A stretch of DNA of 64,000 nt from Dictyobacter vulcani (GTDB lineage: Bacteria > Chloroflexota > Ktedonobacteria > Ktedonobacterales > Ktedonobacteraceae), in the NCBI RefSeq assembly GCF_008974265.1, contig NZ_BKZW01000002.1, positions 744,001-808,000 of the forward strand, given 5' to 3'. Below, piece by piece: positions 27,801 through 37,126 of the stretch (position 1 is its first letter; every line of letters begins with the position of its first letter). The translations under genes and the position numbers were made by a program. Below the pieces are notes generated by a model. That model was not told where the DNA came from. It was given only the letters and a program-made list of their open reading frames with translations, and made no database searches.

Positions 27801-30800
27801 GCAGTGTGCAGCGTAACAGTGGTCCGTTGCTCAGATCAAATGGAGCTTCGGCGTCCTGCCTGCGTAAGCGTTGTTGTTCTCTCTGCCGTACCACTGGCGG
27901 TAGCGAACTTACATCTACCAGTGGAAATTGTTCTTCTGCCGAGTCGTTAATATGTTGCCAGGAGACACGTGGCTGCCCATCGGTGATGTGTAGCGTTGTG
28001 CGCAGGGCTTCGTGGCGCTGTACCAGGTCCTTCAGGCTGCGTTGCAACGCCCGGACCTGAAGGTCACCCTGTATCTGAAAGTGTAGCGCGACATTATAGA
28101 GCGCACTGTTAGTATCCAGTTGATAAAGGAACCAGAGCCGCTCTTGTGCCAGGGAGAGAGGAAAATCTGTTTGCTCCGGTTGGTGGGCGACGATTTTGTG
28201 CTCGGTGGCTAATGATGCCTGTGGGGATCCAGATTGTGAAGCTGTAATGACCTCAGCTATCTCTGCAATGGTTGGCATACTGAAGAGTACACGTAGTGGA
28301 ACGTTTACGTTGAACGCTTTATTGGTGCGGGCGATCAGCCGCGTTGCCAGTAATGAATGGCCGCCCAGGGCAAAAAAGTTATCGTAAATGCCCACGTGTT
28401 CCAATTGCAGAACATCCATCCAGATGTGCGCCAGCGTTTCCTCCGTGGGAGTTCGGGGTCCCGTTAATTGTGATGGACTGGAGAGCCCATAGTCGGGATG
28501 TGGTAAGCGCTTCCGATCGATCTTACCATTTGGTGTCAGTGGTAATGCTGGCAAGAATAGATAGCTGGCTGGTAGCATATAGGCAGGCAGGCGTTCTTGC
28601 AAATAGCTCTGTAACTGGTTTTCGCTCAGGGTTGTATCGGACACAGGAACCAGATACGCCACCAATCGTTGGATAGCAGGTTGCTCTGCCTGGAGGAGCA
28701 CGACACATTCCGCAACATCAGGATGATGCTGTAAGAGCGCCTCAATCTCACCAATCTCAATGCGGAAGCCGCGAATCTTAACCTGTTGATCGCGACGACC
28801 AATGAACTCGAGCGAGTGATCAGTCCGATAGCGCACCAGATCGCCGGTCCTGTACAATCGACTTCCCTCACTGCTACCAAAAGGATCCGGGATAAAGCGC
28901 TCGGCTGTCATTGCGGGCTGATTGATGTAGCCATACCCGACACTTGCGCCACCGATACACAACTCCCCGATGGCTCCCTGCGGCGTGAGTTGCAGAAATT
29001 CATCCAGGATATAGAGTTGGACTCCGCTGATTGGATACCCAATGTCGGGAAGTTGTCCAGCGGTAGTTGTGCTCACCTGACCAGAGGTGGCGACGATTGT
29101 GCATTCAGTAGGACCATAGTTGTTGATGACCTGAAAAGGAAGTCCTGCTGTCGAGAAGGAATGTAGTACGTCACCACCAACCAATAACAGGCGCAACGCG
29201 CACGTTTTCGGCCACTCAAGGATGAGGAGTTGTTCGGCCAGCGGGGTTGGCGCAAAGCAGATGGTGATCTGTTGCTGGATCAAGAATTGTTGGAGCTTGA
29301 GCGCATCCATACGAACATCGTCCGCAACCAGAAAGATCCGCGATCCCATTAATACATAGGGCCATAATTCCCAGACGCTGGCATCAAAGCCGAGTCCTGC
29401 CAGATGGGTGCTGCGCTCATGCGAGGAGAGCGCAAACGCCTGCTGGTGCCACTGGACCATATTGTGGAGATTGCGATGGGTAATCCCCACACCCTTGGGC
29501 CGTCCGGTCGAACCTGATGTATAAATACTATAAGCTAATTGTTCTGGCGAAGACGGGACTGCAATCCTGTGCGTGGGATATGTGCTGAGTATTTCCTGGC
29601 TGTGTTCCAGGCACAGCAACTGCGCTTCTGCCTGGATATGGACAAGATGATTCACCAATGTCTGTTGCGTAATCACCAATGCGCAGTGTGCATCCTGGAT
29701 GATAAAGGCCACGCGTTCGGGTGGTGTTGAAGGATCAAGTGGGACATACACGCCGCCGACTTTCAGGATTGCCAGCATGGCGACCACCATCCATGGCGTA
29801 CGTTCCAGACAGATGGCTACACTCGTTCCTGTGGTTACATTCAGGCTGTGGAGATAATGTGCCAGTTGATTGGCCTGTTGCTCTAATTGTTGATAGGTTA
29901 TATCTGTATCGGCTTGCGTGAGCGCGATATTTGTCGGCACCCGTTGCGCCTGACGTTCAAAGTATTCATGGATACACAGTATCGTTGATGCCGGGGTAGC
30001 AGGTGGATTATATGTAGAGATAAGATCATACTGTTCTTTGCGGCTCAACAAGGATAGCTGATGGATATTGCGGTCCGGAGTAGCCACGCAGGCTTCTAGC
30101 AGAGTGTGAAAATTGCTGGCCCAACGCGCCATGGTCTCGGCCTCAAAAAGATCTGTATTGTACTCAAAATAGCCTGCTAGCTGTGCATCTTCCTCCCAGA
30201 GATACAGGGTCAGGTCGAATTTTGCCATGCCTGTATCAAAGTGCACCTGCTCAATATCGCGTTGCGTACTGCTATTTTCGCTAAAGAGCACATTTTCCCA
30301 GGCAAAGGAGGTCTGGAATAATGAATGATAGCTCAGACTGCGTTCAGGCTGCACTATTTCGACGACCCGCTCAAAAGGTGCTTCTTGATGGGTATATGCT
30401 AGCTGCATCGTCTTTTTGGTGCGTTGCAACACTTCTTTGAATGATGGTTGGCCGCCCAGGTGAATCCGAATTGCCAGGGTGTTGGCAAAAAAACCGATTA
30501 ATTGTTCGACACTGCTATGGTTGCGGCCCGCGACCGGCGTACCCAGCACAATATCATCCTGACCACTATAGCGGGCCAGTAAGACCTGAAAGGCCGCCAG
30601 GAGCGTCATATACAGTGTTACATTTTCCTGACGGCTTACCTGCTGGAGTTGTGTGCGCAGGAGCGATGGCAGCTTGAAGAAGTGTTGGGCTCCTCGATAG
30701 CTTAGCACTGGTGGTCGGGGATGATCATAGGGGAGTTCCAGTAAAGCTGGCGCGTCAGCTAACTCCTGTTGCCAGTAGGCCAGATGCGACTCCAGGTAGG

Positions 30801-33231
30801 CCTCATTAAGATAACCACGTTCCCAGAGCGCGAAATCTTTATATTGCAAGGTCAGTGCAGGTAGGACTGGTGTCTGACCTGCCAGGAGCGCTTCATAGGT
30901 ATTCAACAGTTCGTGGATAAAGATAGCCATTGACCAGCCATCAGCCACAATGTGATGGATGGCAAGTGCCAGCACAAAGTCGTCATTGGCTTGCTGAAAG
31001 AGTACGGCTCGCAGGAGTGGGGGCTGCGTGAGCTGGAATGGTAACTGGATCAATTCCAGGCAGCATTGTTGAAAGGCCTTTTCAGGATCCTTTAGATGAC
31101 GTATATCAATCAGGGGAAGCGGCAGATTGAGCATGGGTGCGATGACTTGCCGTGGCTGACCATTCAGTGCCTGAAAGGAGGTGCGTAATATTTCATGGCG
31201 TTCTATGATGGCCTGGAAACTCTGATAGAACAATGGGAGATTGAGTATGCGCCGCAAGCGTACCGCCAGGGGTATGGTGTAAAAATCACTTCCCTCCGCC
31301 AACTGATCCAAAAACCAGAGCCGTTCCTGGGCGAAGGATAAGGGGAGATGGGTCTGATCTCCCACAGGAAGCGCGACAATCTCGGTCGTCTGCGACGCAA
31401 CAGGTGTCTGGTCGATCCTTGCCGCCAGCGTGGCGATGGTGGGATATTCAAAAAGTGTCTGTAAGGGAAGATCAATCTGAAACGCTTCACGGATCCTGGT
31501 CAGGACGCGAATGGTCAGCAGCGAGTGTCCACCAATGGCAAAGAAATCATCATTGATACCGATTGGTTGTGTCTGCAGTACATCACTCCAGATTGTTGCT
31601 ACCCGTTCCTGAACCTGTGTCTGGGGCGCGACATACGGGTTTGTGCTACGAAGATCAGCACTGGAAGGCACTGGTAAAGCCGCACGATCAATTTTGCCAT
31701 TATGGTTTAAGGGTAAATGCTCCAGGTGTATAAACGTTGCTGGCAGCATATACTCTGGCAAGCGTTGCTGTAGATAGTGACGTAGCGCGATCGTGCTTAA
31801 CGATTCACCAGGTGCTGCGACCACATAGGCTGCCAGTTGTTGCTCGTCGCGTTGATTGCGAAAGACTTTGACCACGCCCTGCTGGACCGCTGGATGACTC
31901 TGGAGGTGCGCTTCAATTTCTCCAGGTTCGATCCGGTGACCACGAATCTTCACCTGGTCATCGCTACGCCCGATGTATTCAAGCTCACCATTTGCATAGC
32001 GGCGCACAATATCTCCGGTGCGATAGATGCGGCGACCCGGTTGGTCACTAAAAGGATCTGGCAGGAAGCGTTCCGCGGTCAGGTCTGGACGGTTCTTGTA
32101 GCCCCAGGCCAGGCATTCTCCACCAATATACAGTTCTCCCTGTACACCCGTCGGCACCTGTTGTTGCTGTTGATCGAGCAGATACACATAGGTATTAGTG
32201 ATAGGATCTCCCAGTGGAATAAACGTGCGCTGCTCGCCAGGCTGGATAAGCGAAGAGGTCATACTGATCGCGGCCTCAGTGGGACCATACAATTGCTGGA
32301 CCGCTATCGGCAGTATGCGCGCGAAGCGTTGGAGTAACTGGGCACTGACGGCTTCACCACCGCTCATCACGCAGCGCAGGCTTGTGCACTGAGCCAGTGT
32401 TGGTTCCTGGACAAGAAGAGAGAGGAGCGAAGGTACCACATGGATGACTGTGATCTGTTCACTTTGTAGTGCAGCGATGAATTGGCGAGGATCAAGTACA
32501 CGTTCAACCGGAAAAATAACAGTGCTTGCACCCACCAGCCAGGGGGCGCATATTTCCCATACCGCAATATCAAAGCTCCAACTGGCTACCTGTGCTAAAC
32601 GATCACCGGCCTGCAAGTCACAATCCTCAATACCCCACCAGAGCCGATTGAGGATGGCTCGATGCGATATCATAACACCTTTAGGCATGCCAGTTGAACC
32701 GGAGGTATAAAAAATATAGGCCACATCATCCGCTATCAGCGTGGAGACTGGCCGTGTGATGGGTTGTTGCTGAATCTGCTCCCATTGCTGATCCAGGCAA
32801 AGGACCTGTAATCCTGTTGACGTCACCGTCTCTTCGAGTGCAGCCACAGTCACAATCAATTGTATATTTGCCTGTGTGGCGAGCCATGCCAGACGTTCCC
32901 GGGGAAGCCGCGAGTCTAACGGAACATAGATACAGCCAGCTTTCAAGATACCGAGCAGTCCGAGGGAGGCAATCAGGGAGGGGGGGACACAGAGTCCCAC
33001 CGGTTGTCGAGGAGTTTGGCCAAGCGCATGGAGCATATGTGCAATTTGATTGGCCTGCTGATCCATATCTCTATAGTTCAGTGTACCTTCAGGAGCTACT
33101 AACGCCAGGCCGTCTGGGGTTCGATCAACCTGAGCTTCAATCATTTGAGCCAATGTATGCTGATTCGGAGAGTTATGATATCGTCCCCATCTTGACTGGA
33201 ATATATGAGTCTGTGCCTCTTCTTCGAGCAT
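24874..33231 (-). CDS. NRPS initiator, A-T-C-A-T-C-A-T
   Basis: A 2785-aa synthetase that starts directly with an A domain, so it probably loads the first residue. A1: TSGSTG near 177, code DIWHMGLIS plus Lys, not confidently assigned (nearest Ser-type codes). T1 GGHSL near 568. C1 HHIVADG near 759. A2: TSGSTG near 1237, code DAWFLGNIVK, a leucine code. T2 near 1625. C2 HHMATDG near 1825. A3: TSGSTG near 2304, code DAFLLGVTFK, aliphatic (Val/Ile/Leu-like). T3 GGHSL near 2692. The end is strongly acidic (EGLSPEELEQFLSEEDSEIEE-like, about 2755-2785), as in C-terminal docking helices, and could meet the basic N-terminus of the next gene product (21639-18280). No thioesterase. Confidence 0.95.
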   Translation of the reverse strand: MLEEEAQTHIFQSRWGRYHNSPNQHTLAQMIEAQVDRTPDGLALVAPEGTLNYRDMDQQANQIAHMLHALGQTPRQPVGLCVPPSLIASLGLLGILKAGCIYVPLDSRLPRERLAWLATQANIQLIVTVAALEETVTSTGLQVLCLDQQWEQIQQQPITRPVSTLIADDVAYIFYTSGSTGMPKGVMISHRAILNRLWWGIEDCDLQAGDRLAQVASWSFDIAVWEICAPWLVGASTVIFPVERVLDPRQFIAALQSEQITVIHVVPSLLSLLVQEPTLAQCTSLRCVMSGGEAVSAQLLQRFARILPIAVQQLYGPTEAAISMTSSLIQPGEQRTFIPLGDPITNTYVYLLDQQQQQVPTGVQGELYIGGECLAWGYKNRPDLTAERFLPDPFSDQPGRRIYRTGDIVRRYANGELEYIGRSDDQVKIRGHRIEPGEIEAHLQSHPAVQQGVVKVFRNQRDEQQLAAYVVAAPGESLSTIALRHYLQQRLPEYMLPATFIHLEHLPLNHNGKIDRAALPVPSSADLRSTNPYVAPQTQVQERVATIWSDVLQTQPIGINDDFFAIGGHSLLTIRVLTRIREAFQIDLPLQTLFEYPTIATLAARIDQTPVASQTTEIVALPVGDQTHLPLSFAQERLWFLDQLAEGSDFYTIPLAVRLRRILNLPLFYQSFQAIIERHEILRTSFQALNGQPRQVIAPMLNLPLPLIDIRHLKDPEKAFQQCCLELIQLPFQLTQPPLLRAVLFQQANDDFVLALAIHHIVADGWSMAIFIHELLNTYEALLAGQTPVLPALTLQYKDFALWERGYLNEAYLESHLAYWQQELADAPALLELPYDHPRPPVLSYRGAQHFFKLPSLLRTQLQQVSRQENVTLYMTLLAAFQVLLARYSGQDDIVLGTPVAGRNHSSVEQLIGFFANTLAIRIHLGGQPSFKEVLQRTKKTMQLAYTHQEAPFERVVEIVQPERSLSYHSLFQTSFAWENVLFSENSSTQRDIEQVHFDTGMAKFDLTLYLWEEDAQLAGYFEYNTDLFEAETMARWASNFHTLLEACVATPDRNIHQLSLLSRKEQYDLISTYNPPATPASTILCIHEYFERQAQRVPTNIALTQADTDITYQQLEQQANQLAHYLHSLNVTTGTSVAICLERTPWMVVAMLAILKVGGVYVPLDPSTPPERVAFIIQDAHCALVITQQTLVNHLVHIQAEAQLLCLEHSQEILSTYPTHRIAVPSSPEQLAYSIYTSGSTGRPKGVGITHRNLHNMVQWHQQAFALSSHERSTHLAGLGFDASVWELWPYVLMGSRIFLVADDVRMDALKLQQFLIQQQITICFAPTPLAEQLLILEWPKTCALRLLLVGGDVLHSFSTAGLPFQVINNYGPTECTIVATSGQVSTTTAGQLPDIGYPISGVQLYILDEFLQLTPQGAIGELCIGGASVGYGYINQPAMTAERFIPDPFGSSEGSRLYRTGDLVRYRTDHSLEFIGRRDQQVKIRGFRIEIGEIEALLQHHPDVAECVVLLQAEQPAIQRLVAYLVPVSDTTLSENQLQSYLQERLPAYMLPASYLFLPALPLTPNGKIDRKRLPHPDYGLSSPSQLTGPRTPTEETLAHIWMDVLQLEHVGIYDNFFALGGHSLLATRLIARTNKAFNVNVPLRVLFSMPTIAEIAEVITASQSGSPQASLATEHKIVAHQPEQTDFPLSLAQERLWFLYQLDTNSALYNVALHFQIQGDLQVRALQRSLKDLVQRHEALRTTLHITDGQPRVSWQHINDSAEEQFPLVDVSSLPPVVRQREQQRLRRQDAEAPFDLSNGPLLRCTLLKIQDQAHIFLFTIHHMATDGWSMGVLLDDLHAFYNAYSQGTAPTLPERTFQYADYAVWQRQWLQHEQFQQQLQYWKQHLDGAPNLLELPTDYPRPALLSYRGDAYQFGLSAELSARLRATSQQQGVTLFVTLVSAYLILLSRYTGQTDLVLGLPVAGRTQIELEEIVGFFVNTLPLRYKVSGSLSCSELLQHVQQVALDAYAHQDVPFDRIVEALQPERNSSYQPIIQATCVIEQEPVQVQLGDLLVGKLPSHTATSKFDLSLTWEDTSSSLQATFEYATDLFAPHSIKQFARTLETILEQMVEHPQRPLARLALLSPQEEDKLLYQLNETQQRSIPGPTEVAALFEEQVTRDPDALAIVSETDEVLSYAALNQRANQLAHYLQAQGIGPEICVGLCAERSLNLIIGILAVLKAGEVYVPIDPKLPPARLNFLLKDASIQLLLVQQQFLEKVAEWSGPVHCLDRDESNLLQYASTNPQRETCGQNLAYVLYTSGSTGQPKGVAVTHQGIIRLVRETDYIQIKTADVMLHLSNVSFDAATFEIWGALLNGAKLVVMPRELMLVPKNFYQRLSEHRATIMLATTMFFNQLAYLHPDIYEHMRVVLFGGERADPHAIQSMFEHKPEHLINVYGPTENATFSTVYHIETLSDPARNIPIGPPITNTTVYVLDNNMQPVPPGCVGELYLGGAGLARGYVQRADITAASFLPHPFSQKPGARLYKSGDLVRWLEHGELDFVGRTDEQVKIRGFRIELQEIEAVLQQHPGVQKSLVITHKDPGGNIRLVAYIVPQTQNSLSTQTVHEWMQARLPDYMLPLLILVPAFVANKNGKIDRTQLPLPEWGQSEQTEREPETVIEQQLAIIWQELLHIQHVSAQANFFASGGHSLLLMQMVSRIRTTFQVDIPIRVLFEYATLAELAREIEQKMQQEQTDIAPQVAEIPIQPRETDDTQDLLALLEGLSPEELEQFLSEEDSEIEE

Positions 33232-33810
33232 GTTTATTCCATCCTCTATAACTCAGGTGTCATATTTCAGTGTGGAAAGATCGTGGAAAGCATAGGAAGC
33301 AAACATTCATGCAGGACAGGATTTTTCAGGGAAAATACAGACATCTTACCTCTTATATAGTTAAATAGTATTGTGCTTTTCTATCTAAGTGGTGAGCTGA
33401 TAAATATTTTTACATGCGTGCACACATGAAGATTGCAGCATTACTTACAATCAGATCTATGCTAATAAATTGTGGCATCCAACTATATTCTGTAAGTAAA
33501 TATACTGCTGCTCGCACTCCTACGCTAAGAGTATAGCAGTGAGTATTATGAATTGCAATAGCGGCATAATGCCTCTAGCTATCATCATTAATAAAAGAAG
33601 TTACTTGCTAAATCAAATCTCTGGTGCTATATTAATAGCCACGTACGTTACTTGTTATAACTACGTATTTAAGGCATAGCTAATTATTTTACCTCTTTAA
33701 ATGATGCAATTTTTATTTGTGTCTGATAAAGAGGCGTCTATCATTTACCCTTGTGTTTACTCTATAGTCACTTCAAACTAAGCTGTTTGCCTGTAAAGGA
33801 ACGTAAGCAA
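33232..33810. other. AT-rich divergent intergenic region
   Basis: About 580 bp between the minus-strand NRPS set and the plus-strand GNAT gene. No gene, strong hairpin or consensus promoter was recognised, although promoters for both directions must lie here. Confidence 0.4.
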
Positions 33811-34545
33811 ATGGGGTACACTGTCGTGACGCTTGCCGAGCGTCCTGAATTGGAAGCGGATTTGCCGCGTCTTCACAGCGCGAACTGGCCAGAGTTTGTG
33901 ATGGAAGATGCGATAGCTCTACAATACTGGGGATCGTTATTCTCAACATTTCCAGAATTCCAATATTTCCTCTGCGACGAAGAGGATGAAGTATGTGCAG
34001 CCGGCCATGCTATTCCATTGGCCTGGGATGGAACGACTACTGGACTATTAGCTGGTTGGGATGAGGCGTTAGAATATGGTGTGTTGCACCGTGAGCAGGC
34101 GCCGAACGCGCTCTGTGGTTTATCCATCGTGGTGGATCCAGAGATTAAAAGCCAGGGACTCAGCACACGCATGGTGCAGGCTATGAAAGATATTGCGCTC
34201 CAACATGCTTTGCATACTTTAATTATTCCTCTACGCCCTGCTCAAAAACATCAATATCCTTTAATTCCCATGGAAGATTATATCCAATGGACCCGTGCCG
34301 ATGGCGCGCCCTTTGATGGTTGGTTACGTACCCACCTGCGTCAGGGGGCACGCATATTGTCTGTTGTACCACGATCAATGGTGACCCGTGGTTCTGTCTC
34401 GCAATGGGAAACCTGGACAGGACAGACTTTTCCTGGAAGTGGTCTCTATGTGGTCGAAGGGGCGCTATCCCCTATTGCCATCGATCGTGTCCAGGATCAA
34501 GGGCTCTATGAAGAGCCAAACGTGTGGATTAGCTACACGTTCTAA
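33811..34545 (+). CDS. GNAT family N-acetyltransferase
   Basis: A 244-aa protein of an actinobacterial/chloroflexal GNAT subgroup. The acetyl-CoA-binding turn is in DPEIKSQGLSTRMVQAM (about residues 113-129), followed by LIIPLRPAQKHQYPL and PMEDYIQW; the C-terminus WETWTGQTFPGSGLYVVEG and EPNVWISYTF is typical of that subgroup. An open frame extends upstream, but ATG at 33811 has AAAGGA ten bases before it and begins MGYTVVTL, which fits the fold. It may acylate or acetylate the peptide or protect the producer; that is inference from position. An exporter gene follows after 55 bp. Confidence 0.85.
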   Translation: MGYTVVTLAERPELEADLPRLHSANWPEFVMEDAIALQYWGSLFSTFPEFQYFLCDEEDEVCAAGHAIPLAWDGTTTGLLAGWDEALEYGVLHREQAPNALCGLSIVVDPEIKSQGLSTRMVQAMKDIALQHALHTLIIPLRPAQKHQYPLIPMEDYIQWTRADGAPFDGWLRTHLRQGARILSVVPRSMVTRGSVSQWETWTGQTFPGSGLYVVEGALSPIAIDRVQDQGLYEEPNVWISYTF

Positions 34546-34600
34546 CTGTTATCATGTCTCACCTCCTAAATATTTGCAGCCCATTAAAGAAAGGACTCTA

Positions 34601-36796
34601 ATGAGCGTAACTGTTGCAGTTGACTCACCGAAGAAGCCCCCTACGTTGCCTCAGCGCCTGCTTATCAATAGAAATTATGCTTTTATGTGGGTTGGTATGG
34701 CGACTTCGCGTCTGGGTAACGTTGTTTTTGATATCGCTTTGCTGCTCTGGGTCGCGACGACCCTGGCGCGTAATGCTCCCTGGGCCGCCTTTGCGGTTGG
34801 TGCCTTAACCTTTATCCCACAGGTCGTGGCTTTACTGATGGGAACCGTTGCCGGTGTCTTTGTTGATCGCTGGGATAAACGTCGCACCCTCCTCTGGATG
34901 GACGGGATTCGTATTTTTATTGTCCTGGCGCTGGTCTTCGCGTCTGGTATTTTTCCCTTACCCTTTCCATCTGGGAGTGATGCTGCCACCTTTTTTCAAT
35001 TAGGCTGTGCCTTCCTGATCCTGGTGTTCCTGAGTTGCTGTGATCCTTTTGTCAATCCCGCCCTCCTGATTCTTTTGTATGATATTGTGGCTGAAACAGA
35101 GCTCCCACGGGCGTTTGGACGCGGCCAGGTGCTGAATAACCTGGGTGTTATCGTTGGACCCCCGCTGGCTGCGGGCATCTTTTTCACCCTGGGTATCCAG
35201 TGGTGTATCCTGATCAATGCCGTTTCCTTCCTTATTTCATTCATTTGTTTCTATATGATTCGACCAGAAAAAAGCGAGCAGGAGCAAAAAGAGGAGAAGG
35301 CTCAAGAGAAGACCAAAGAAAAGTCGGCTGGCTTTTTGCGCGAGATGATTGATGGACTCCGCTTTGTTGGAGGCAACGGCGTTTTGATCGCTGTTGGTGT
35401 TTCGCTCTCATTCATCGCTCTGGGTGCCGGTGGCCTGAATGCGCTTAACCTCTTTTTTGCCACCAATAACTTGCATGTCGTACCGAATATCTACGTGTAT
35501 ATCGATGTACTCTATGGCGTAGGCGCGATCCTTGGAGCGCTCTTTGTTGGTCCCTGGATCCAAAAGCGGCTGGGCATTTTGCGTGGCTTCTGGCTTCCTG
35601 GTATTGTCACCGGTACCCTGTTGCTGATCTATTCACGCCTGGATAATGTCTATGCGGCCTTTGTGGTCCTCTTCTTTGTCGGTATGTCGCAGGCCACCTT
35701 TTATATTTCCTTTGGACCCTTACTACTGAAAGTGACGCCGCGCAAATTGATCGGTCGTGCCAACGCCGTCATCGGACAGTTATCAACCTTCTCAGGCATG
35801 ATCTCGATTGGTTTAGCTTCTCTGCTGGTCACGGCACCTCTGCATAACAAACACCTTGAGGTGCTCGGAACCACCTTTGGACCAATCGACACCATCTTCC
35901 TGATTGTCGGTCTCCTGGCGCTCACCAGCGGCCTTCAGGCCATGGTCACGCTTAATGATTATAAGCTGGTTGAACAGAAATCCGCCGAGCCTGTCGCTAC
36001 GGAAGCTACCGAGACAAAGATAGAAGAGCCGATTGCCCTGAATGTAGAGCAAGAGGCCGAGGAGCTAGCCGCGTTAGCTATTGTCGAGGAAGAGAAAGCC
36101 ACGGAAAAGCCCGCGACTGAGCAAACAGAAGAAGCCAATCAACCGCTGGTAGAGCATATCGGAGGGACCGGCTGGTTTAGTTCTGGTCGTAAGCAAGCCC
36201 TTGTCTGTGTCCTTGGCCTGCTGGTCTGTCTCCTCTTCCTGGTGCCAGTAGCCATCTGGGCACCAAGCTCAACTGCTGCCTCGGTCACCATCACCGGTGG
36301 TCAGCCAGCGAATGGACAGCCAATCAGCAACATGAAATGTGCTCCCGACGTAGCAACGAAGCAGCAAATACGTACCCATCTGACCCTCTATGTGGATGGT
36401 AAGCTAGCGGCTATACCGCGTGGTATCGGCATCGTCTCACCCAGCCAACCAGGCGTATCCGCCCTCGCCAGCAATGGAAAGCTCTACTGCTTATATCCGT
36501 TGCACGTCTTTGAAGATGACAACATCATCCATGCCGACCTGCCAGACACCCGAACCTATACGCTTGGCCAGTTCTTTAGTGTCTGGGGCCAACCCTTAAG
36601 CCAGACCCAGGTCACCAGCTACCATGCAGACACCAATCGTCCGATAAGCTTCGTCATCTTTGATGGCAACGGCCAGAAAAGCACCTATACTGGTGACCCT
36701 GCAACCATACCCTTAAAAGAACACCAAACCATTGTCATCCTATACAACAGCCCTGACATTCACCCAACCGCCTTCACCGACTGGAACGGACTCTAA
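34601..36796 (+). CDS. MFS transporter with fused extracytoplasmic domain
   Basis: A 731-aa protein. Residues about 20-445 form a 12-helix MFS domain with loop 2-3 motif AGVFVDRWDKRR. A charged, Glu/Ala-rich linker (about 450-520) leads to a 13th helix (about 526-550), after which a soluble domain of about 180 residues should face outside. That domain has the text HLTLYVDGKLAAIPRGIGI, LYPLHVFEDDNIIHAD and YTLGQFFSVWGQPL, a pattern I know from uncharacterised lipoprotein-like proteins of Ktedonobacteria and Actinobacteria. AAGGA lies six bases before ATG 34601; an upstream frame overlapping the GNAT gene is not the start. A role in exporting the NRPS product is likely from context. Confidence 0.88.
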   Translation: MSVTVAVDSPKKPPTLPQRLLINRNYAFMWVGMATSRLGNVVFDIALLLWVATTLARNAPWAAFAVGALTFIPQVVALLMGTVAGVFVDRWDKRRTLLWMDGIRIFIVLALVFASGIFPLPFPSGSDAATFFQLGCAFLILVFLSCCDPFVNPALLILLYDIVAETELPRAFGRGQVLNNLGVIVGPPLAAGIFFTLGIQWCILINAVSFLISFICFYMIRPEKSEQEQKEEKAQEKTKEKSAGFLREMIDGLRFVGGNGVLIAVGVSLSFIALGAGGLNALNLFFATNNLHVVPNIYVYIDVLYGVGAILGALFVGPWIQKRLGILRGFWLPGIVTGTLLLIYSRLDNVYAAFVVLFFVGMSQATFYISFGPLLLKVTPRKLIGRANAVIGQLSTFSGMISIGLASLLVTAPLHNKHLEVLGTTFGPIDTIFLIVGLLALTSGLQAMVTLNDYKLVEQKSAEPVATEATETKIEEPIALNVEQEAEELAALAIVEEEKATEKPATEQTEEANQPLVEHIGGTGWFSSGRKQALVCVLGLLVCLLFLVPVAIWAPSSTAASVTITGGQPANGQPISNMKCAPDVATKQQIRTHLTLYVDGKLAAIPRGIGIVSPSQPGVSALASNGKLYCLYPLHVFEDDNIIHADLPDTRTYTLGQFFSVWGQPLSQTQVTSYHADTNRPISFVIFDGNGQKSTYTGDPATIPLKEHQTIVILYNSPDIHPTAFTDWNGL

Positions 36797-36802
36797 ACCA
36801 GG

Positions 36803-36935
36803 CAATCGAGTGCAAACCTCGAACCCACGGGGTACGTATCGCGAGGTCCGGGGCCAATCGAGTGCAAACCTCGAGCCCACGGGTACGTATCGCGAGGCCC
36901 GGGGCCAATCGAGTGCAAACCTCGAACCCACGGGG
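36803..36935 (+). repeat. Tandem repeat, ~52-bp unit, 2.6 copies
   Basis: Units begin at 36803, 36855 and 36906 with CAATCGAGTGCAAACCTCGA; the first two are 52 and 51 bp and the third is cut after about 30 bp. The copies differ at only a few positions. Each contains the small dyad TCGAG/CTCGA. The array begins 7 bp after the MFS stop codon. Confidence 0.85.
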
Positions 36936-36972
36936 CGCGACCCTGTGCATTGTCGTAAGGCCGGGCGGGATT

Positions 36973-37062
36973 GTTAAGGGCAGCCGCCCTTAACCTGGGG
37001 TCCGGGGCTGCGCCCCGGTTCTCCCCCCTCCCTCCCCGCCGCCGGCGGCGGCGGGGAGGGAG
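36973..37062. repeat. Three strong GC-rich hairpins (dispersed repeat, copy 2)
   Basis: TTAAGGGC/GCCCTTAA (36973-36992), CCGGGGC/GCCCCGG (37002-37018), and a long CCCTCCCCGCCGCC stem (37027-37061). The middle part matches the hairpin cluster at 9992-10121. The block separates the exporter gene from the plus-strand NRPS operon and may terminate or insulate transcription. Confidence 0.7.
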
Positions 37063-37126
37063 CAACCATTAACTATAGCGTATTAGAGATATTCATAACC
37101 AAAAGCGCAGGCTAGGAGACACCGGG

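Noticed and set aside
34388..34600. Upstream extension of the MFS gene overlapping the GNAT gene
   Set aside because: The extra residues are the GNAT gene in another frame; a clear ribosome site and hydrophilic MFS start lie at 34601.
36797..36935. Tandem repeats as a CRISPR array
   Set aside because: Units are contiguous 51-52-bp repeats with no variable spacers and no cas genes nearby.
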